Assembly (NCBI GenBank): GCA_028280805.1
Contig: JANQLB010000023.1
Coordinates: forward strand, 44,013 to 108,012
Reading direction: 5' to 3'
Length of the DNA: 64,000 bases
Origin: Tissierellales bacterium
GTDB lineage: Bacteria > Bacillota > Clostridia > Tissierellales > VENL01
Positions 38,000 through 48,665 of the stretch are shown here, piece by piece. The position numbers were made by a program, and so were the translations under genes. The notes under the pieces were generated by a model. The model was not told the origin of the DNA. It worked only from the letters and a program-made list of their open reading frames with translations, and did no database searches. How positions within the stretch are numbered: position 1 is the stretch's first letter; every line of letters begins with the position of its first letter.

Positions 38000-39892
38000 T
38001 TGAGAAGGTTTTTTAGGGGTATAAGCTTCTATTTATTAATTTTTATAGTAATATTGTTAGTTGTTGAATTTATGGGAAGAGATGTTGAAAAACCCATCGA
38101 AATAGACTATACCCAATTTGTTGAAGAAGTTAAAAATAATAATGTTGAAACTGTAACTTTTGTAGATAATAATGTTAGAGGAACATTTAAAGATGGAACC
38201 GAGTTTGATTTGTACTTACCTAAACAATTTGATGTTTCTAAACATATAGACCCATTGGTAGAAGAGGGACAAATCAGAGTTATAGGAGAACCTGTTCCGG
38301 AAACACCGTGGTATTTGCAAATGTTACCTACTATATTTATTATTCTTATTTTTGTAGTATTTTGGTTTGTTTTTATGCAGCAATCTCAAGGTGGCGGTAA
38401 TCGTGTAATGTCATTTGGGAAAAGCAAGGCTAAGCTTCATAAAGATGAAAGTGCAAAGAAAATTACTTTTGAAGATGTAGCAAGCTTTGAGGAAGAAAAA
38501 GAAGAATTGGTAGAGATAGTAGATTTTCTTAAAAGTCCTAGAAAGTTCATTGAACTTGGAGCAAGAATACCAAAAGGAGTACTTATGGTAGGACCTCCAG
38601 GTACTGGTAAAACATATCTTTCAAAAGCTGTGGCCGGTGAAGCTGGAGTTCCGTTCTTTAGTATAAGTGGTTCAGACTTTGTAGAAATGTTTGTAGGTGT
38701 CGGTGCTTCAAGAGTTAGAGATTTATTTGAAAATGCTAAGAAAAGTTCACCATGTATCGTATTTATAGATGAGATAGATGCTGTTGGAAGAAGAAGAGGA
38801 GCAGGACTTGGCGGAGGTCACGACGAAAGAGAACAAACATTAAATCAACTTTTAGTAGAAATGGATGGTTTTAGTGAAAATGAAGGTATAATTATCATTG
38901 CAGCTACTAACAGACCAGATATATTGGACCCCGCTTTATTAAGACCGGGAAGATTTGACAGACAAGTACACGTTGGAATACCAGATATAAAGGGTAGAGA
39001 AGAAATATTAAAAGTTCATACGAGAGAGAAACCTTTAGATGATGACATTGATTTAAAAGTAATAGCTAAAAGAACTATAGGGTTTACCCCGGCAGATTTG
39101 GAAAATGTATTAAATGAAGCTGCTCTGTTATCTGCTAGAGAGGACTTAAAAAAGATACCTATGAGATTAATTGAAGAAGCTATTACAAAAGTTGTAGCAG
39201 GACCTGAAAAAAGAAGTAAAGTTAGAAGTGAAAAGGAAAATAAGATTACAGCTTATCATGAAGCAGGTCACGCAGTAGTAACAAGATTATTACCAAATGC
39301 TGATCCGGTTCATATGGTTACAATAATGCCAAGAGGTGGGGCTGGAGGATTTACTATGCATCTGCCTCAAGAAGATAGAAGCTATTTGTCTAAAATATTA
39401 ATGGAAGAGCATATTGTTATGCTGTTAGGAGGAAGAATAGCTGAAAAGTTAGTTTTAGATGATATAAGTACAGGAGCTTCTGATGACATTGAAAGAGCTA
39501 CTAAAATGGCCAGAAGTATGGTAACCCATTACGGAATGAGTGAGAAGCTAGGACCTATGACTTATGGAGAAGATGATAATGAAGTATTTATAGGAAGAAA
39601 TATTGGAAGAAGCAGAAACTATAGTGAGGAAATAGCAGCCGAAATAGATAAAGAAGTGAGAAGAATCATTAGTGAAGCTTATCAGAGAGCTGAAAAGCTA
39701 TTAAGTGATAATATAGACAAACTTAACAGGGTTGCTAAAGCATTACTTAAAAAAGAAACACTAGATGCAAATGAGTTTGAAGCTGTTTTTCTAAATGAGG
39801 ACAATACTGATAAAAACAGCTTAGATATAGACAAACTGCCTGAAGTAGATGTTGTTGATTTTGATAATAAAGATGATAGTAATGAAGAGTAA
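38000..39892 (+). CDS. ftsH: ATP-dependent zinc metalloprotease FtsH
   Basis: A 630 aa membrane AAA+ protease that degrades misfolded membrane proteins and regulators. Two transmembrane helices (about 6-24 and 108-128) flank an extracytoplasmic domain. Walker A is GPPGTGKT, Walker B is [11 protein letters not shown], the SRH is [18 protein letters not shown], and the zinc site is HEAGH with a distal Asp. TTG start (38000) after GGGAGGAGG. A terminator closes the hpt-ftsH unit. Confidence 0.97.
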   Translation: MRRFFRGISFYLLIFIVILLVVEFMGRDVEKPIEIDYTQFVEEVKNNNVETVTFVDNNVRGTFKDGTEFDLYLPKQFDVSKHIDPLVEEGQIRVIGEPVPETPWYLQMLPTIFIILIFVVFWFVFMQQSQGGGNRVMSFGKSKAKLHKDESAKKITFEDVASFEEEKEELVEIVDFLKSPRKFIELGARIPKGVLMVGPPGTGKTYLSKAVAGEAGVPFFSISGSDFVEMFVGVGASRVRDLFENAKKSSPCIVFIDEIDAVGRRRGAGLGGGHDEREQTLNQLLVEMDGFSENEGIIIIAATNRPDILDPALLRPGRFDRQVHVGIPDIKGREEILKVHTREKPLDDDIDLKVIAKRTIGFTPADLENVLNEAALLSAREDLKKIPMRLIEEAITKVVAGPEKRSKVRSEKENKITAYHEAGHAVVTRLLPNADPVHMVTIMPRGGAGGFTMHLPQEDRSYLSKILMEEHIVMLLGGRIAEKLVLDDISTGASDDIERATKMARSMVTHYGMSEKLGPMTYGEDDNEVFIGRNIGRSRNYSEEIAAEIDKEVRRIISEAYQRAEKLLSDNIDKLNRVAKALLKKETLDANEFEAVFLNEDNTDKNSLDIDKLPEVDVVDFDNKDDSNEE

Positions 39893-39913
39893 AATAAACA
39901 TTTAGATATAAAA

Positions 39914-39945
39914 ATAAAACCAGCTTAAATTTAAGTTGGTTTTAT
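39914..39945 (+). terminator. Terminator of ftsH
   Basis: ATAAAACCAGCTTA at 39914-39927 pairs with TAAGTTGGTTTTAT at 39932-39945 (one G-U). Confidence 0.8.
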
Positions 39946-40024
39946 TTATTATAAATCTTAATAAATCTCTTTTAAATATGTTATAATAACAATGATTTTA
40001 AAATATGTTTAAAGGGGTGATATT

Positions 40025-40405
40025 TTGGAGTTTAATCTAAAAGAAGGTATGAACGCAAGTGCTGAAAGAATTGTAACTGAAGATGATACAGCAGTTAAAT
40101 TTGGTAGTGGAAATATAAGAGTTTATGCTACACCTATGATGATTGGGCTAATGGAGAACAGTGCATTAAGGGCAGTCGATGAACATCTTTTAGAAGGGTA
40201 TGCAACAGTAGGTATTCATGTGGACATTAAGCATATAGGAGCAACGCCTGTCGGAATGAAAGTTAAAGCTATATCAAAGTTAGTTAAAATTGATGGAAAA
40301 AAATTATACTTTGATGTTGAAGCTTATGATGAAGAAAAAAAGATAGGTGAAGGTAAGCATACCAGATATATAATAAAAGTTGATGATTTCTTAAAGAAGT
40401 TATAA
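40025..40405 (+). CDS. Hotdog-fold thioesterase (FlK-like)
   Basis: A 126 aa single hotdog domain resembling fluoroacetyl-CoA-thioesterase-like proteins: residues TPMMIGLMENSALRAVDEHL form the central helix region with the ENSA segment, followed by VGIHVDIKHIGATPVG. It probably hydrolyses a small acyl-CoA. TTG start with AAGGGGTG upstream. It is 40 bp ahead of fhs, close to the methylmalonyl-CoA genes, which suggests a role in acyl-CoA clearing; that is inference. Confidence 0.8.
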   Translation: MEFNLKEGMNASAERIVTEDDTAVKFGSGNIRVYATPMMIGLMENSALRAVDEHLLEGYATVGIHVDIKHIGATPVGMKVKAISKLVKIDGKKLYFDVEAYDEEKKIGEGKHTRYIIKVDDFLKKL

Positions 40406-40445
40406 TTTAAAAACTTTTAACTAAAGAGAATAAGGAGGTTTTATT

Positions 40446-42116
40446 TTGAAAACTGATATTCAGATAGCTCAAGAATCTAAAATGCTTCACATTAGACAAA
40501 TAGCAGAAAATATTGGGATCAAAGAAGAAGAATTAGAGCTTTATGGGAATTATAAAGCGAAAATTTCATTAGATATTTGGAATCGAATTAAAGATAATAA
40601 AGATGGTAAATTAGTTTTAGTAACAGCCATAAATCCTACAGCAGCAGGAGAAGGTAAAACTACTACCAATGTTGGATTAAGTATGGCATTAAATAAAATT
40701 GGTAAAAAGACAATGACAACTTTAAGAGAGCCTTCACTAGGTCCTAGCTTTGGTATTAAAGGAGGTGCAGCAGGCGGCGGATATTCTCAGGTAGTTCCAA
40801 TGGAGGATATAAACCTGCATTTTACTGGTGATATACATGCTATAACTACAGCTCATAACTTATTAGCAGCTTTACTGGATAATCATATCCATAAGGGAAA
40901 TGAGCTAAATATAGATCCCGGAAAGATTGTGTGGAAAAGGGTCTTAGACATGAATGACAGAGCATTAAGAAATATTGTTATTGGACTTGGAAAATCATCT
41001 GATGGAGTAACGCGTCAAGATGGATTTGACATAACTGTTGCTTCAGAGGTGATGGCTATATTGTGCCTTGCTAAAGACTTAGAAGACTTAAAACAAAGAT
41101 TAGGAAAGATGATAGTAGCTTATACCTATGATGGTAATCCTGTAACTACTGATGACTTAGAAGCAACAGGTGCTATTACAATACTTATGAAAGATGCAAT
41201 AAAACCAAATCTTGTACAGACGTTAGAGAATACTCCGGCAATAATCCACGGAGGACCTTTTGCAAACATTGCTCATGGTACAAATAGCGTGATTGCGACC
41301 AAATTTGGATTAAAACTTGCTGATTATGTGGTTACAGAGGCTGGTTTTGGAGCAGATTTAGGTGCTGAGAAATTTTTTAACATCGTAAGCAGGTTTGCTG
41401 AATTTAAGCCTGCGGTTACTGTTATTGTAGCAACGGTAAGAGCTTTAAAAATGCATGGCGGAGTATCTAAAAATGAGTTAAGTAACGAAAATATAAAGGC
41501 ATTAGAAGCCGGTTTTACAAACTTAGAAAAACATATTGAAAATGTCCAAAAATTTGGTGTACCTGTAGTAGTAGCTATTAACAAATTTCCTACAGATACT
41601 CAAGCTGAATTAAATATGGTTAAAGAAAAATGTGAAACATTAGGAGCAGAAGCAGTGCTGTCTGAAATTTGGGAAAAAGGTGGACAAGGCGGTATTCTAT
41701 TAGCTGAGAAAGTAGTAGAAGCAGCAGAGCAAAAGAAGTCTAATTACAAAGCTTTATACGAAGTTAATGACTCTATTCATGACAAAATAAGAACTATTGT
41801 TAAAGAAGTATATGGTGGAAATGAAGTTGAATTTAGTAAAAAAGCAGAAAGAGAGATTAAAAAATTACAAAAACTAGGTTTAGATAATATGCCAATATGT
41901 ATGGCTAAAACTCAATATTCTTTATCTGATGATCCTTCTTTATTGGGAAGACCGTCAGACTTTACTGTAACCATAAGAGATTTAAAAGTATCATCAGGTG
42001 CGGGTTTTATAGTTGCATTAAGCGGAGATATTATGACTATGCCCGGATTACCAAAGATACCGGCTGCTAACAAAATGGATATTGACTCTAACGGCAAAAT
42101 CGAAGGTTTATTTTAA
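40446..42116 (+). CDS. fhs: Formate--tetrahydrofolate ligase
   Basis: Activates formate to 10-formyl-THF using ATP, in C1 metabolism and the methyl branch of the Wood-Ljungdahl pathway. The 556 aa length is standard. The nucleotide loop is [19 protein letters not shown] (about 61-79), with [20 protein letters not shown] following and FPTDTQAE later. TTG start after TAAGGAGG. Ends at a hairpin terminator. Confidence 0.97.
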   Translation: MKTDIQIAQESKMLHIRQIAENIGIKEEELELYGNYKAKISLDIWNRIKDNKDGKLVLVTAINPTAAGEGKTTTNVGLSMALNKIGKKTMTTLREPSLGPSFGIKGGAAGGGYSQVVPMEDINLHFTGDIHAITTAHNLLAALLDNHIHKGNELNIDPGKIVWKRVLDMNDRALRNIVIGLGKSSDGVTRQDGFDITVASEVMAILCLAKDLEDLKQRLGKMIVAYTYDGNPVTTDDLEATGAITILMKDAIKPNLVQTLENTPAIIHGGPFANIAHGTNSVIATKFGLKLADYVVTEAGFGADLGAEKFFNIVSRFAEFKPAVTVIVATVRALKMHGGVSKNELSNENIKALEAGFTNLEKHIENVQKFGVPVVVAINKFPTDTQAELNMVKEKCETLGAEAVLSEIWEKGGQGGILLAEKVVEAAEQKKSNYKALYEVNDSIHDKIRTIVKEVYGGNEVEFSKKAEREIKKLQKLGLDNMPICMAKTQYSLSDDPSLLGRPSDFTVTIRDLKVSSGAGFIVALSGDIMTMPGLPKIPAANKMDIDSNGKIEGLF

Positions 42117-42129
42117 ACATTATATTTTT

Positions 42130-42163
42130 AAACGACTGTTATATAGTTATAGCAGTCGTTTTC
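42130..42163 (+). terminator. Terminator of fhs
   Basis: AAACGACTGTT at 42130-42140 pairs with AGCAGTCGTTT at 42151-42161 (one G-U), followed by TTCC. Confidence 0.7.
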
Positions 42164-42220
42164 CCGTTTAAAATTTACATATTCATAGAAATATTGGATA
42201 TTATAATCTATTAAGAATTG

Positions 42221-42248
42221 TTGACAAAAAAAGTGATTTTTTTATAAT
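42221..42248 (+). promoter_or_regulatory. SigA-type promoter
   Basis: TTGACA at 42221-42226 and TATAAT at 42243-42248 are both consensus, with a 16-bp spacer. The start codon of the mutase is about 340 bp downstream, so a long untranslated leader would result. Confidence 0.7.
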
Positions 42249-42545
42249 TGTTAGAGGGTTAATATTTAGAGTATAGAATAAATTTTAAATAAATGAATTA
42301 TAAAAAAAATGAAATAAATATTGCAAAAAATCGAATTATGTAATACTCTATATTTGAATGTAAATAGGATAATATAAAATGTTACTAAACAGAATAAAGC
42401 AAATGTTTTCCCATTCAATATTATTAATATATTCACCAAACATATTATTCTATGTATATATAGTATTTTACAGTTATATGATTAGATAATTTTTAAGAAG
42501 GTGTAAAATTTCTGTATATACAATTAAATTATAATGTTACTATGT

Positions 42546-42560
42546 AATTTTCAGCAATTT
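42546..42560 (+). promoter_or_regulatory. Candidate CodY box
   Basis: AATTTTCAGCAATTT matches the CodY consensus AATTTTCWGAAAATT in 13 of 15 positions. It lies 11 nt downstream of a TATAAT (42530-42535) and 30 nt before the mutase start, a position suited to repression by CodY when branched-chain amino acids and GTP are plentiful. Confidence 0.5.
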
Positions 42561-42590
42561 GGTCTATTTTTAAAATAAGGAGGCTAAAAC

Positions 42591-44270
42591 ATGTATGATA
42601 AAGAAAAGCTAGACCAGATAAAAAAATCTAAAAAGGATTGGGAAGAAAAAGTTGTTAATAAAACTTTAGAAAAATATCCCGAACGATTAGAAGAATTTAA
42701 AACTGGGTCTGGAGATGAAATAGATAGATTATATACTCCAGAAGATATTGAAGACATTGATTACAAAGAAGATTTAGGATATCCAGGTAAATACCCTTAT
42801 ACTCGTGGTGCACAGCCTACTATGTATAGAGGTAGATTATGGACTATGAGGATGTATGCTGGATTTGCAACTGCTGAGGAATCAAATAAAAGGTATAAAT
42901 ATTTGATTGAGCAGGGATCAAAAGGATTATCTGTTGCCTTTGACTTACCAACTCAGATTGGATATGATTCAGATCATGATCTATCAGCAGGAGAGGTTGG
43001 AAAGGTAGGAGTTGCAATTGACTCTTTAGCAGATATGGAGATTTTATTTGACGGAATACCTCTTGATAAGGTTAGTACATCTATGACAATTAATGCACCG
43101 GCATCAGTTTTATTGGCAATGTATATAGCTGTAGGTGAAAAACAAGGAGTTTCATCAGATAAACTAAGAGGAACTATACAAAATGATATATTAAAAGAGT
43201 ATATAGCAAGGGGTACGTATATATTCCCTACAGAGCCGTCAATGAGGCTTATTACAGATATTTTTGACTATTGTTCAAAACATGTTCCTAAATGGAACAC
43301 AATAAGTATTTCAGGATATCATATAAGAGAAGCAGGTTCAACAGCTGCACAAGAAGTAGGATTTACTCTTGCAGACGGTATTGCGTATGTTGATGCTGCC
43401 ATTAAAACAGGATTGGATGTAGATGCTTTTGCACCTAGGCTTTCATTCTTTTTTAATGCCCATAATGATCTACTGGAAGAGGTGGCAAAATTTAGAGCAG
43501 CTAGAAGACTTTGGGCAAAAATCATGAAAGAAAGGTTTAAAGCTAAAAGTGAAGCATCAATGAGACTTAAGTTCCATACTCAGACAGGAGGATCAACCTT
43601 AACTGCACAACAACCTGATAACAACATTGTACGTGTTGCTATACAAACTTTAGCTGCTGTATTAGGAGGTACACAGTCACTTCACACTAACTCAAAAGAT
43701 GAAGCATTAGCACTCCCTACTGAAGATTCTGTAAGAATTGCACTTAGAACACAGCAAATTGTAGCTCATGAAAGTGGAGTTACTAATACAGTTGACCCAT
43801 TAGCCGGTTCTTATTATATAGAGGCTAAAACTAATGAAATTGAACAAGAAGCAATGAAATATATAAATAAAATAGATGAGCTTGGTGGAGCTCCAAGAGC
43901 TATAGATATTGGGTATATACAGCAAGAAATAATGGATTCTGCTTATATTCATCAAAAAGAAGTTGAAGGTGATAAGAGAATAGTAGTAGGGGTTAATAAA
44001 TATAAGATTGAAGAAGAACCTCCTTCAGATCTGCTTAAAGTTGACCCTGCCGTTGAGAATCTTCAAAAGAAAAAGCTAGACGACTTGAGAGCAAAAAGAG
44101 ATAATAATGCTGTTATGGAAAAACTTGAAAATTTAGGAAAAGCATGCTCATCAGATGAGAATGTTATGCCTTACATTTTAGATGCAGTTAAGGCTTATGC
44201 TACTTTAGGTGAAATATGCGGAGTAATGAGAGAAATATTTGGAGAATATGAGCAGTCAGTTAGATTATAG
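42591..44270 (+). CDS. Methylmalonyl-CoA mutase, large (catalytic) subunit
   Basis: Carries out the adenosylcobalamin radical interconversion of succinyl-CoA and (R)-methylmalonyl-CoA. The 559 aa chain contains only the TIM-barrel part; the B12 domain is the next gene. [20 protein letters not shown] holds Tyr89 and [11 protein letters not shown] holds Arg207, both at the same numbers as the propionibacterial enzyme; the isobutyryl-CoA mutases have Phe and Gln there, so methylmalonyl-CoA specificity is indicated. AAGGAGG ribosome site. First gene of a nine-gene operon. Confidence 0.93.
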   Translation: MYDKEKLDQIKKSKKDWEEKVVNKTLEKYPERLEEFKTGSGDEIDRLYTPEDIEDIDYKEDLGYPGKYPYTRGAQPTMYRGRLWTMRMYAGFATAEESNKRYKYLIEQGSKGLSVAFDLPTQIGYDSDHDLSAGEVGKVGVAIDSLADMEILFDGIPLDKVSTSMTINAPASVLLAMYIAVGEKQGVSSDKLRGTIQNDILKEYIARGTYIFPTEPSMRLITDIFDYCSKHVPKWNTISISGYHIREAGSTAAQEVGFTLADGIAYVDAAIKTGLDVDAFAPRLSFFFNAHNDLLEEVAKFRAARRLWAKIMKERFKAKSEASMRLKFHTQTGGSTLTAQQPDNNIVRVAIQTLAAVLGGTQSLHTNSKDEALALPTEDSVRIALRTQQIVAHESGVTNTVDPLAGSYYIEAKTNEIEQEAMKYINKIDELGGAPRAIDIGYIQQEIMDSAYIHQKEVEGDKRIVVGVNKYKIEEEPPSDLLKVDPAVENLQKKKLDDLRAKRDNNAVMEKLENLGKACSSDENVMPYILDAVKAYATLGEICGVMREIFGEYEQSVRL

Positions 44271-44313
44271 ATAAATAAATTGGATATAAAATTGAGCAAG
44301 GGAGGAAAATTAA

Positions 44314-44712
44314 GTGGATAGACCTATTAGAGTTTTAGTTGCTAAACCGGGCCTAGATGGTCATGATAGAGGTGCTAAAGTAGTAGCTAGAGCGTTAAGA
44401 GATGCTGGTATGGAAGTAATATATACAGGATTACGACAAACACCTCAGCAAATAGTAGCAGCAGCTATACAAGAAGATGTTGACGTTGTAGCTATGAGTA
44501 TATTGTCAGGAGCTCACAATCATTTGTTCCCTAAGGTTGTTCAGATTTTAAAAGATGAAGGAGCAGAAGATATTTTAATAGTAGGTGGAGGAGTTATACC
44601 AGAAGATGATATTCCTGGATTAAAAGAAGCAGGGGTTAAAGAAATATTTACGCCTGGAACAGCTACCACAGATGTAATTGAATTTATCAAGAACAATGTA
44701 AAGAGAAAATAA
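44314..44712 (+). CDS. Methylmalonyl-CoA mutase, small (B12-binding) subunit
   Basis: A 132 aa cobalamin-binding domain. [18 protein letters not shown] contains the DxHxxG motif whose His replaces the lower axial ligand of B12, and later [12 protein letters not shown] and GGGVIPEDD complete the corrin site. It pairs with the separate large subunit 43 bp upstream. The start is GTG (44314) after GGGAGG. Such split mutases are common in archaea and clostridia. Confidence 0.94.
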   Translation: MDRPIRVLVAKPGLDGHDRGAKVVARALRDAGMEVIYTGLRQTPQQIVAAAIQEDVDVVAMSILSGAHNHLFPKVVQILKDEGAEDILIVGGGVIPEDDIPGLKEAGVKEIFTPGTATTDVIEFIKNNVKRK

Positions 44713-44735
44713 CAAATTCTTAGGTGGTGCTTTTT

Positions 44736-45674
44736 TTGCAACTAGAAGAAAAATTATTAAATGGTGATAAACGTGGATGTGCTAAACTTATTTCCATGGT
44801 AGAAAATAATGATAAAGAAGCAATAGATATAATAAAAAAGCTTTACAATCATACAGGTAATGCTCATATCATAGGAATAACAGGACCTCCTGGTGGAGGG
44901 AAAAGTACATTAACTGATAGATTAGCTAAAGCATTAAGAAAAGAAGATAAAAAAATTGGTATTATTGCCATTGATCCTACAAGTCCTTTTAGTGGAGGTT
45001 CTATATTAGGAGATAGGATTAGAATGAATGACCTTTCTCTAGATAAAGAAGTATTCATAAGAAGTATGGGAACCAGAGGATATTTAGGCGGCTTGTCAAA
45101 GGCAACTCAGGGTGCTGTTAAGCTCCTTGACATATTTGGTTGTGATTATATATTTATTGAAACAGTAGGAGTCGGACAATCAGAGGTAGATATAGTTAAG
45201 ACTGCTGACACTGTTATTATGGTTATGGTTCCTGGCTTAGGAGATGATATTCAAGCAATTAAGGCTGGTGTAATGGAAATAGGAGATATTTTTGCAATTA
45301 ATAAAAGTGACTTAATGGGTGCATCAAAAACTGCTACTGAGATAAAAATGATGCTTGATATGAGTGATAATATGGAGAGAAGACCACCAGTTCTGCAAGT
45401 TACTGCAATCAAAAACGAAGGAATTGATAAATTAGTAGATGAAATAAAGAACCAAATGAACTATTTAGAAGAATCAAATGAACTTTATGAAAGAAGAAAA
45501 AATAATGCTAAAACAGAAATAATTAAACTGGTAGAAGAAGATATAATTAATCTTATTTTGAAAAAAAATGAATCTATCGGTATGTTAGATGACATAGCAC
45601 ATGAGGTAGCTATAAAAGTCTTAGATCCATATACAGCGAAGGATAGAGTTTTTAATTCTATTAAGGAATTATAG
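44736..45674 (+). CDS. meaB: MeaB GTPase, mutase chaperone
   Basis: A 312 aa G3E-family GTPase that loads and protects adenosylcobalamin on methylmalonyl-CoA mutase. P-loop is GITGPPGGGKSTLTDRLA (about 46-63 from this start); DPTSPFSGGSILGDRIRM, ETVGVGQSEVD and NKSD follow. Formerly annotated ArgK. TTG at 44736 lies 7 nt after AGGTGGT; GTG codons upstream overlap that site. 23 bp after the small subunit. Confidence 0.94.
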   Translation: MQLEEKLLNGDKRGCAKLISMVENNDKEAIDIIKKLYNHTGNAHIIGITGPPGGGKSTLTDRLAKALRKEDKKIGIIAIDPTSPFSGGSILGDRIRMNDLSLDKEVFIRSMGTRGYLGGLSKATQGAVKLLDIFGCDYIFIETVGVGQSEVDIVKTADTVIMVMVPGLGDDIQAIKAGVMEIGDIFAINKSDLMGASKTATEIKMMLDMSDNMERRPPVLQVTAIKNEGIDKLVDEIKNQMNYLEESNELYERRKNNAKTEIIKLVEEDIINLILKKNESIGMLDDIAHEVAIKVLDPYTAKDRVFNSIKEL

Positions 45675-45813
45675 ACATTTAAATTCAAAATAAAAATATA
45701 CATGAAAAAGTATATACAGATTTTTCTTAAATAAAGTAAGTTGAAAATTTAGATGTCTGTAGATTAATAATTAATAGGAAAATGTATTATTAGATAAAGG
45801 AGGAACAATAATA

Positions 45814-46215
45814 ATGGTAAAAAAGATTGACCACATAGGAATTGCTGTTAAAGACTTAGAAGAAACTTTAAAATTTTATCAAGATGTATTAGGCATGGAT
45901 TTAGCTGGAACTGAGATAGTAGAAGAGCAAAAGGTTAAGGTTGCATTCCTTCCAATAGGGGATACAAAGATTGAGCTGTTAGAGTCAACAGATAAAGAAG
46001 GTCCTATAGCAAGATATATAGAGAAAAAAGGTGAAGGAGTACAGCATATTGCATATAGGGTAGATGATGTTGAAAAAGCTATTAAAGAAATGAAGGAAAA
46101 AGGAATTAGAATGATTGATGAAAGTCCTAGATATGGTGCTGGTGGAGCTAAGATTGCTTTTGCACATCCTAAAAGTACTAATGGCGTTCTTATAGAACTT
46201 TGTCAAAGAGATTAA
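45814..46215 (+). CDS. mce: Methylmalonyl-CoA epimerase
   Basis: A 133 aa VOC-fold enzyme that converts (R)- to (S)-methylmalonyl-CoA. KKIDHIGIAVKDLEETLKFY provides one metal-binding His, and EGVQHIAYRVDDVEKAIKEM another; IELLESTDKEGPIARYIEKK is a family hallmark. AAAGGAGG ribosome site. Its location between the mutase and the decarboxylase fits the pathway. Confidence 0.95.
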   Translation: MVKKIDHIGIAVKDLEETLKFYQDVLGMDLAGTEIVEEQKVKVAFLPIGDTKIELLESTDKEGPIARYIEKKGEGVQHIAYRVDDVEKAIKEMKEKGIRMIDESPRYGAGGAKIAFAHPKSTNGVLIELCQRD

Positions 46216-46243
46216 CAATTTAGATAATTAGGGAGGAGAAGTA

Positions 46244-47791
46244 ATGACAAATTCCAAGATTGAACAACTCCGTCAAGCTAAAGAGCAGATTAAACTAGGC
46301 GGAGGAGCTAAAAGAATTGAAAAACAACATGCAAGTGGAAAAAAGACAGCAAGAGAAAGAATACTTTCACTATTAGATGAAGGCAGTTTTGTGGAGATGG
46401 ATGCGTTTGTTAAGCATAGATGTACTAATTTTGGTATGGAGAATAAAGAAGCACCGGGAGAAGGTGTTGTTACTGGATATGGTACTGTAGACGGAAGATT
46501 AGTATATGTTTTTGCTCAAGACTTTACTGTAATAGGTGGTTCTCTTGGTGAAATGCACGCAGCTAAAATATGTAAGGCACAAGAGATGGCTATGAAGGTT
46601 GGAGCTCCTATAATTGGAATTAATGATTCAGGTGGAGCAAGGATACAAGAGGGTGTAGATGCTTTATCCGGATATGGGAATATTTTTTATAATAATACAA
46701 TTGCTTCCGGAGTTGTTCCGCAAATATCAGTAATTATGGGTCCATGTGCTGGTGGAGCAGTTTATTCCCCTGCATTAACTGACTTTATATTCATGGTAAA
46801 TCAGACAAGTAATATGTTTATAACCGGTCCTGCTGTTATAAAAACAGTTACGGGAGAAGAAGTTTCAAAAGAAGAACTTGGTGGAGCAATGACTCATAAT
46901 AAAGTTAGTGGTGTAGCTCACTTTATTAGTAATAATGAAGATGAATGTATTGAAGATATTAAAAGATTATTAAGTTTTTTACCTTCAAACAATTTAGAAG
47001 ATGCACCTATATATCAATCAGAAGATACTATGAATAGATTAAGTGAAAGGCTTAACGATATAATACCTGCTAATGCTAATAAGCCGTATAATATGAAAGA
47101 AGTTATAACTGAAATAGCTGACAACCAAGATTTTTATGAAGTTCAGCCATATTTTGCTCAAAATATTATAACTGGCTTTATAAGGTTAAATGGACAGCCT
47201 ATAGGTGTTATTGGAAATCAACCTAAAATTTTAGCGGGATGTTTAGATATTAATGCTTCTGATAAAGCTGCAAGATTTATTAGAACATGTAATGCTTTTA
47301 ATATACCATTGTTATCATTAGTTGACGTCCCGGGATTCTTACCAGGAGTTAGTCAAGAATACGGAGGTATAATAAGACATGGCGCTAAGATGCTTTATGC
47401 TTATTCTGAGGCTACAGTTCCTAAGGTAACAGTAATACTAAGAAAAGCATATGGAGGAGCATATATAGCAATGTGTAGTAGACATCTTAAAGCCGATGTT
47501 GTATTGGCATGGCCGACAGCAGAAATTGCAGTTATGGGTCCAGAGGGAGCTGCTAACATAATTTTCAAGAATGATATTCAAGGCTCAAATGACCCGCTTG
47601 CTACAAGATCAGAAAAAATTACAGAATATAGAGATACAGTAGCAAATCCTTATGTAGCAGCTTCTAGAGGTTATGTTGATGATGTTATTGAGCCAATGAT
47701 TACTAGACAAAGACTAATAAGTGCTTTTGATATGCTGGCAACTAAACGCGAGAGCCGACCAGCTAAAAAGCATGGGAATATGCCATTATAA
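46244..47791 (+). CDS. mmdA: Methylmalonyl-CoA decarboxylase alpha (carboxyltransferase)
   Basis: The 515 aa carboxyltransferase moves CO2 from (S)-methylmalonyl-CoA to biotin on MmdC. It has two crotonase-like halves: FTVIGGSLGEMHAAKICKAQ, NDSGGARIQEGVDAL and GPCAGGAVYSPALTDF in the first; VDVPGFLPGVSQEYGGIIRH and AYGGAYIAMCSRHL in the second. Propionyl-CoA carboxylase beta is alike in sequence, but the adjacent OadG and OadB genes indicate the Na+-pumping decarboxylase. GGGAGGAG ribosome site. Confidence 0.93.
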   Translation: MTNSKIEQLRQAKEQIKLGGGAKRIEKQHASGKKTARERILSLLDEGSFVEMDAFVKHRCTNFGMENKEAPGEGVVTGYGTVDGRLVYVFAQDFTVIGGSLGEMHAAKICKAQEMAMKVGAPIIGINDSGGARIQEGVDALSGYGNIFYNNTIASGVVPQISVIMGPCAGGAVYSPALTDFIFMVNQTSNMFITGPAVIKTVTGEEVSKEELGGAMTHNKVSGVAHFISNNEDECIEDIKRLLSFLPSNNLEDAPIYQSEDTMNRLSERLNDIIPANANKPYNMKEVITEIADNQDFYEVQPYFAQNIITGFIRLNGQPIGVIGNQPKILAGCLDINASDKAARFIRTCNAFNIPLLSLVDVPGFLPGVSQEYGGIIRHGAKMLYAYSEATVPKVTVILRKAYGGAYIAMCSRHLKADVVLAWPTAEIAVMGPEGAANIIFKNDIQGSNDPLATRSEKITEYRDTVANPYVAASRGYVDDVIEPMITRQRLISAFDMLATKRESRPAKKHGNMPL

Positions 47792-47824
47792 AGCTAATGG
47801 TAACTAACAAAAGAGGTGATATAG

Positions 47825-48190
47825 TTGTTAGGTGATAAAATTACTATAGGTCAAGCACTAATGGTTACAGGTTTAAGTATGGTTATAGTGTTTTTTATAC
47901 TTTTAGCAATAAACTTTATTCTTCACGGATTTAAAGTGTTTTTATATAAAGATAAGAAAGGTAAAATTAATAAAGCAAAAACAGAAACACTAAACGAAGC
48001 TACAGCTACAAAAGAATATATACCTGTAAAACAGAATAATGATGATGAGGAAATAGTTGCAGTTATTACAGCAGCTTTAGCTGCTAGTTTATCAAGACCT
48101 GCTTCTGATATAAGAATAAGAAAAATAACTCGAATTAATCAAAGTTCTTCCATTTGGTCAAGAGTTGGAAGACTAGAACAAATGAATTAA
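47825..48190 (+). CDS. mmdD: Decarboxylase delta subunit (OadG family)
   Basis: A 121 aa small subunit with one N-terminal membrane helix (about 8-32) preceded by TIGQALMVTGLSMVIVFFIL, as in OadG/MmdD, and a charged tail containing AVITAALAASLSRPASDI, a conserved segment of these subunits. It anchors MmdA to the membrane pump. TTG start after AGAGGTG. 33 bp after mmdA. Confidence 0.88.
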   Translation: MLGDKITIGQALMVTGLSMVIVFFILLAINFILHGFKVFLYKDKKGKINKAKTETLNEATATKEYIPVKQNNDDEEIVAVITAALAASLSRPASDIRIRKITRINQSSSIWSRVGRLEQMN

Positions 48191-48213
48191 TTTTAATTTA
48201 GGGAGGCAATAAC

Positions 48214-48633
48214 ATGAAAAAATATAAAATTACTGTTAATGGAAAGTCATATGAAGTTGAAGTTGAAGATATGGGAGGTTCTATGGATACAGCTAGTCCT
48301 CAAATTGTTAAGCCTACAACAGCTCCTGTTTCAAAACCTGTTCCACCTGTTACAACTGCTGCACCAGTACAGAAAGCAGAACCTAAAAAGGCAGAGACAC
48401 CTAAACCAGTACCTCAAGGAGCAGAAACTGTTGAAGCTCCAATGCCCGGTACTATATTAGATATAAAGGTTAGTCAAGGAGATGAAGTACAAGAAGGACA
48501 AGTATTACTTGTATTAGAAGCTATGAAAATGGAAAATGAGATAGTAGCTCCTAGAGCCGGAAAAATTGCAGCTGTTAATACTACAAGTGGTGCAGCAGTT
48601 GATGCTGGAGATGCACTAATTTCTTTAGAATAG
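48214..48633 (+). CDS. mmdC: Biotin carrier subunit (gamma)
   Basis: A 139 aa protein with an N-terminal strand region (KKYKITVNGKSYEVEVED), a flexible Pro/Ala/Lys-rich linker (about 30-72), and a biotinyl domain whose acceptor lysine is in LEAMKMENEI (about 108). Biotin on this lysine carries CO2 between MmdA and the membrane subunit. GGGAGGC ribosome site. Confidence 0.95.
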   Translation: MKKYKITVNGKSYEVEVEDMGGSMDTASPQIVKPTTAPVSKPVPPVTTAAPVQKAEPKKAETPKPVPQGAETVEAPMPGTILDIKVSQGDEVQEGQVLLVLEAMKMENEIVAPRAGKIAAVNTTSGAAVDAGDALISLE

Positions 48634-48665
48634 ATAAAACAAACTTGGAAAGAGAGGTAACATAA

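Larger units (their letters stand above)
42164..42590 (+). other. Long 5' leader of the methylmalonyl-CoA operon
   Basis: More than 400 bp without a gene, very AT-rich. It holds one clear promoter at 42221-42248, a second TATAAT at 42530-42535, and a CodY-like box at 42546-42560. I found no cobalamin-riboswitch-like conserved box although the mutase needs B12. Confidence 0.5.

Noticed and set aside
42249..42545. Cobalamin riboswitch in the leader of the B12-dependent mutase
   Set aside because: I looked for the conserved B12-box and stem order and did not see it; the leader is almost pure A/T.
48239..48460. Open frame of 73 codons inside mmdC
   Set aside because: A frame-shifted shadow of the Pro/Ala linker, giving Leu/Gln-rich nonsense.
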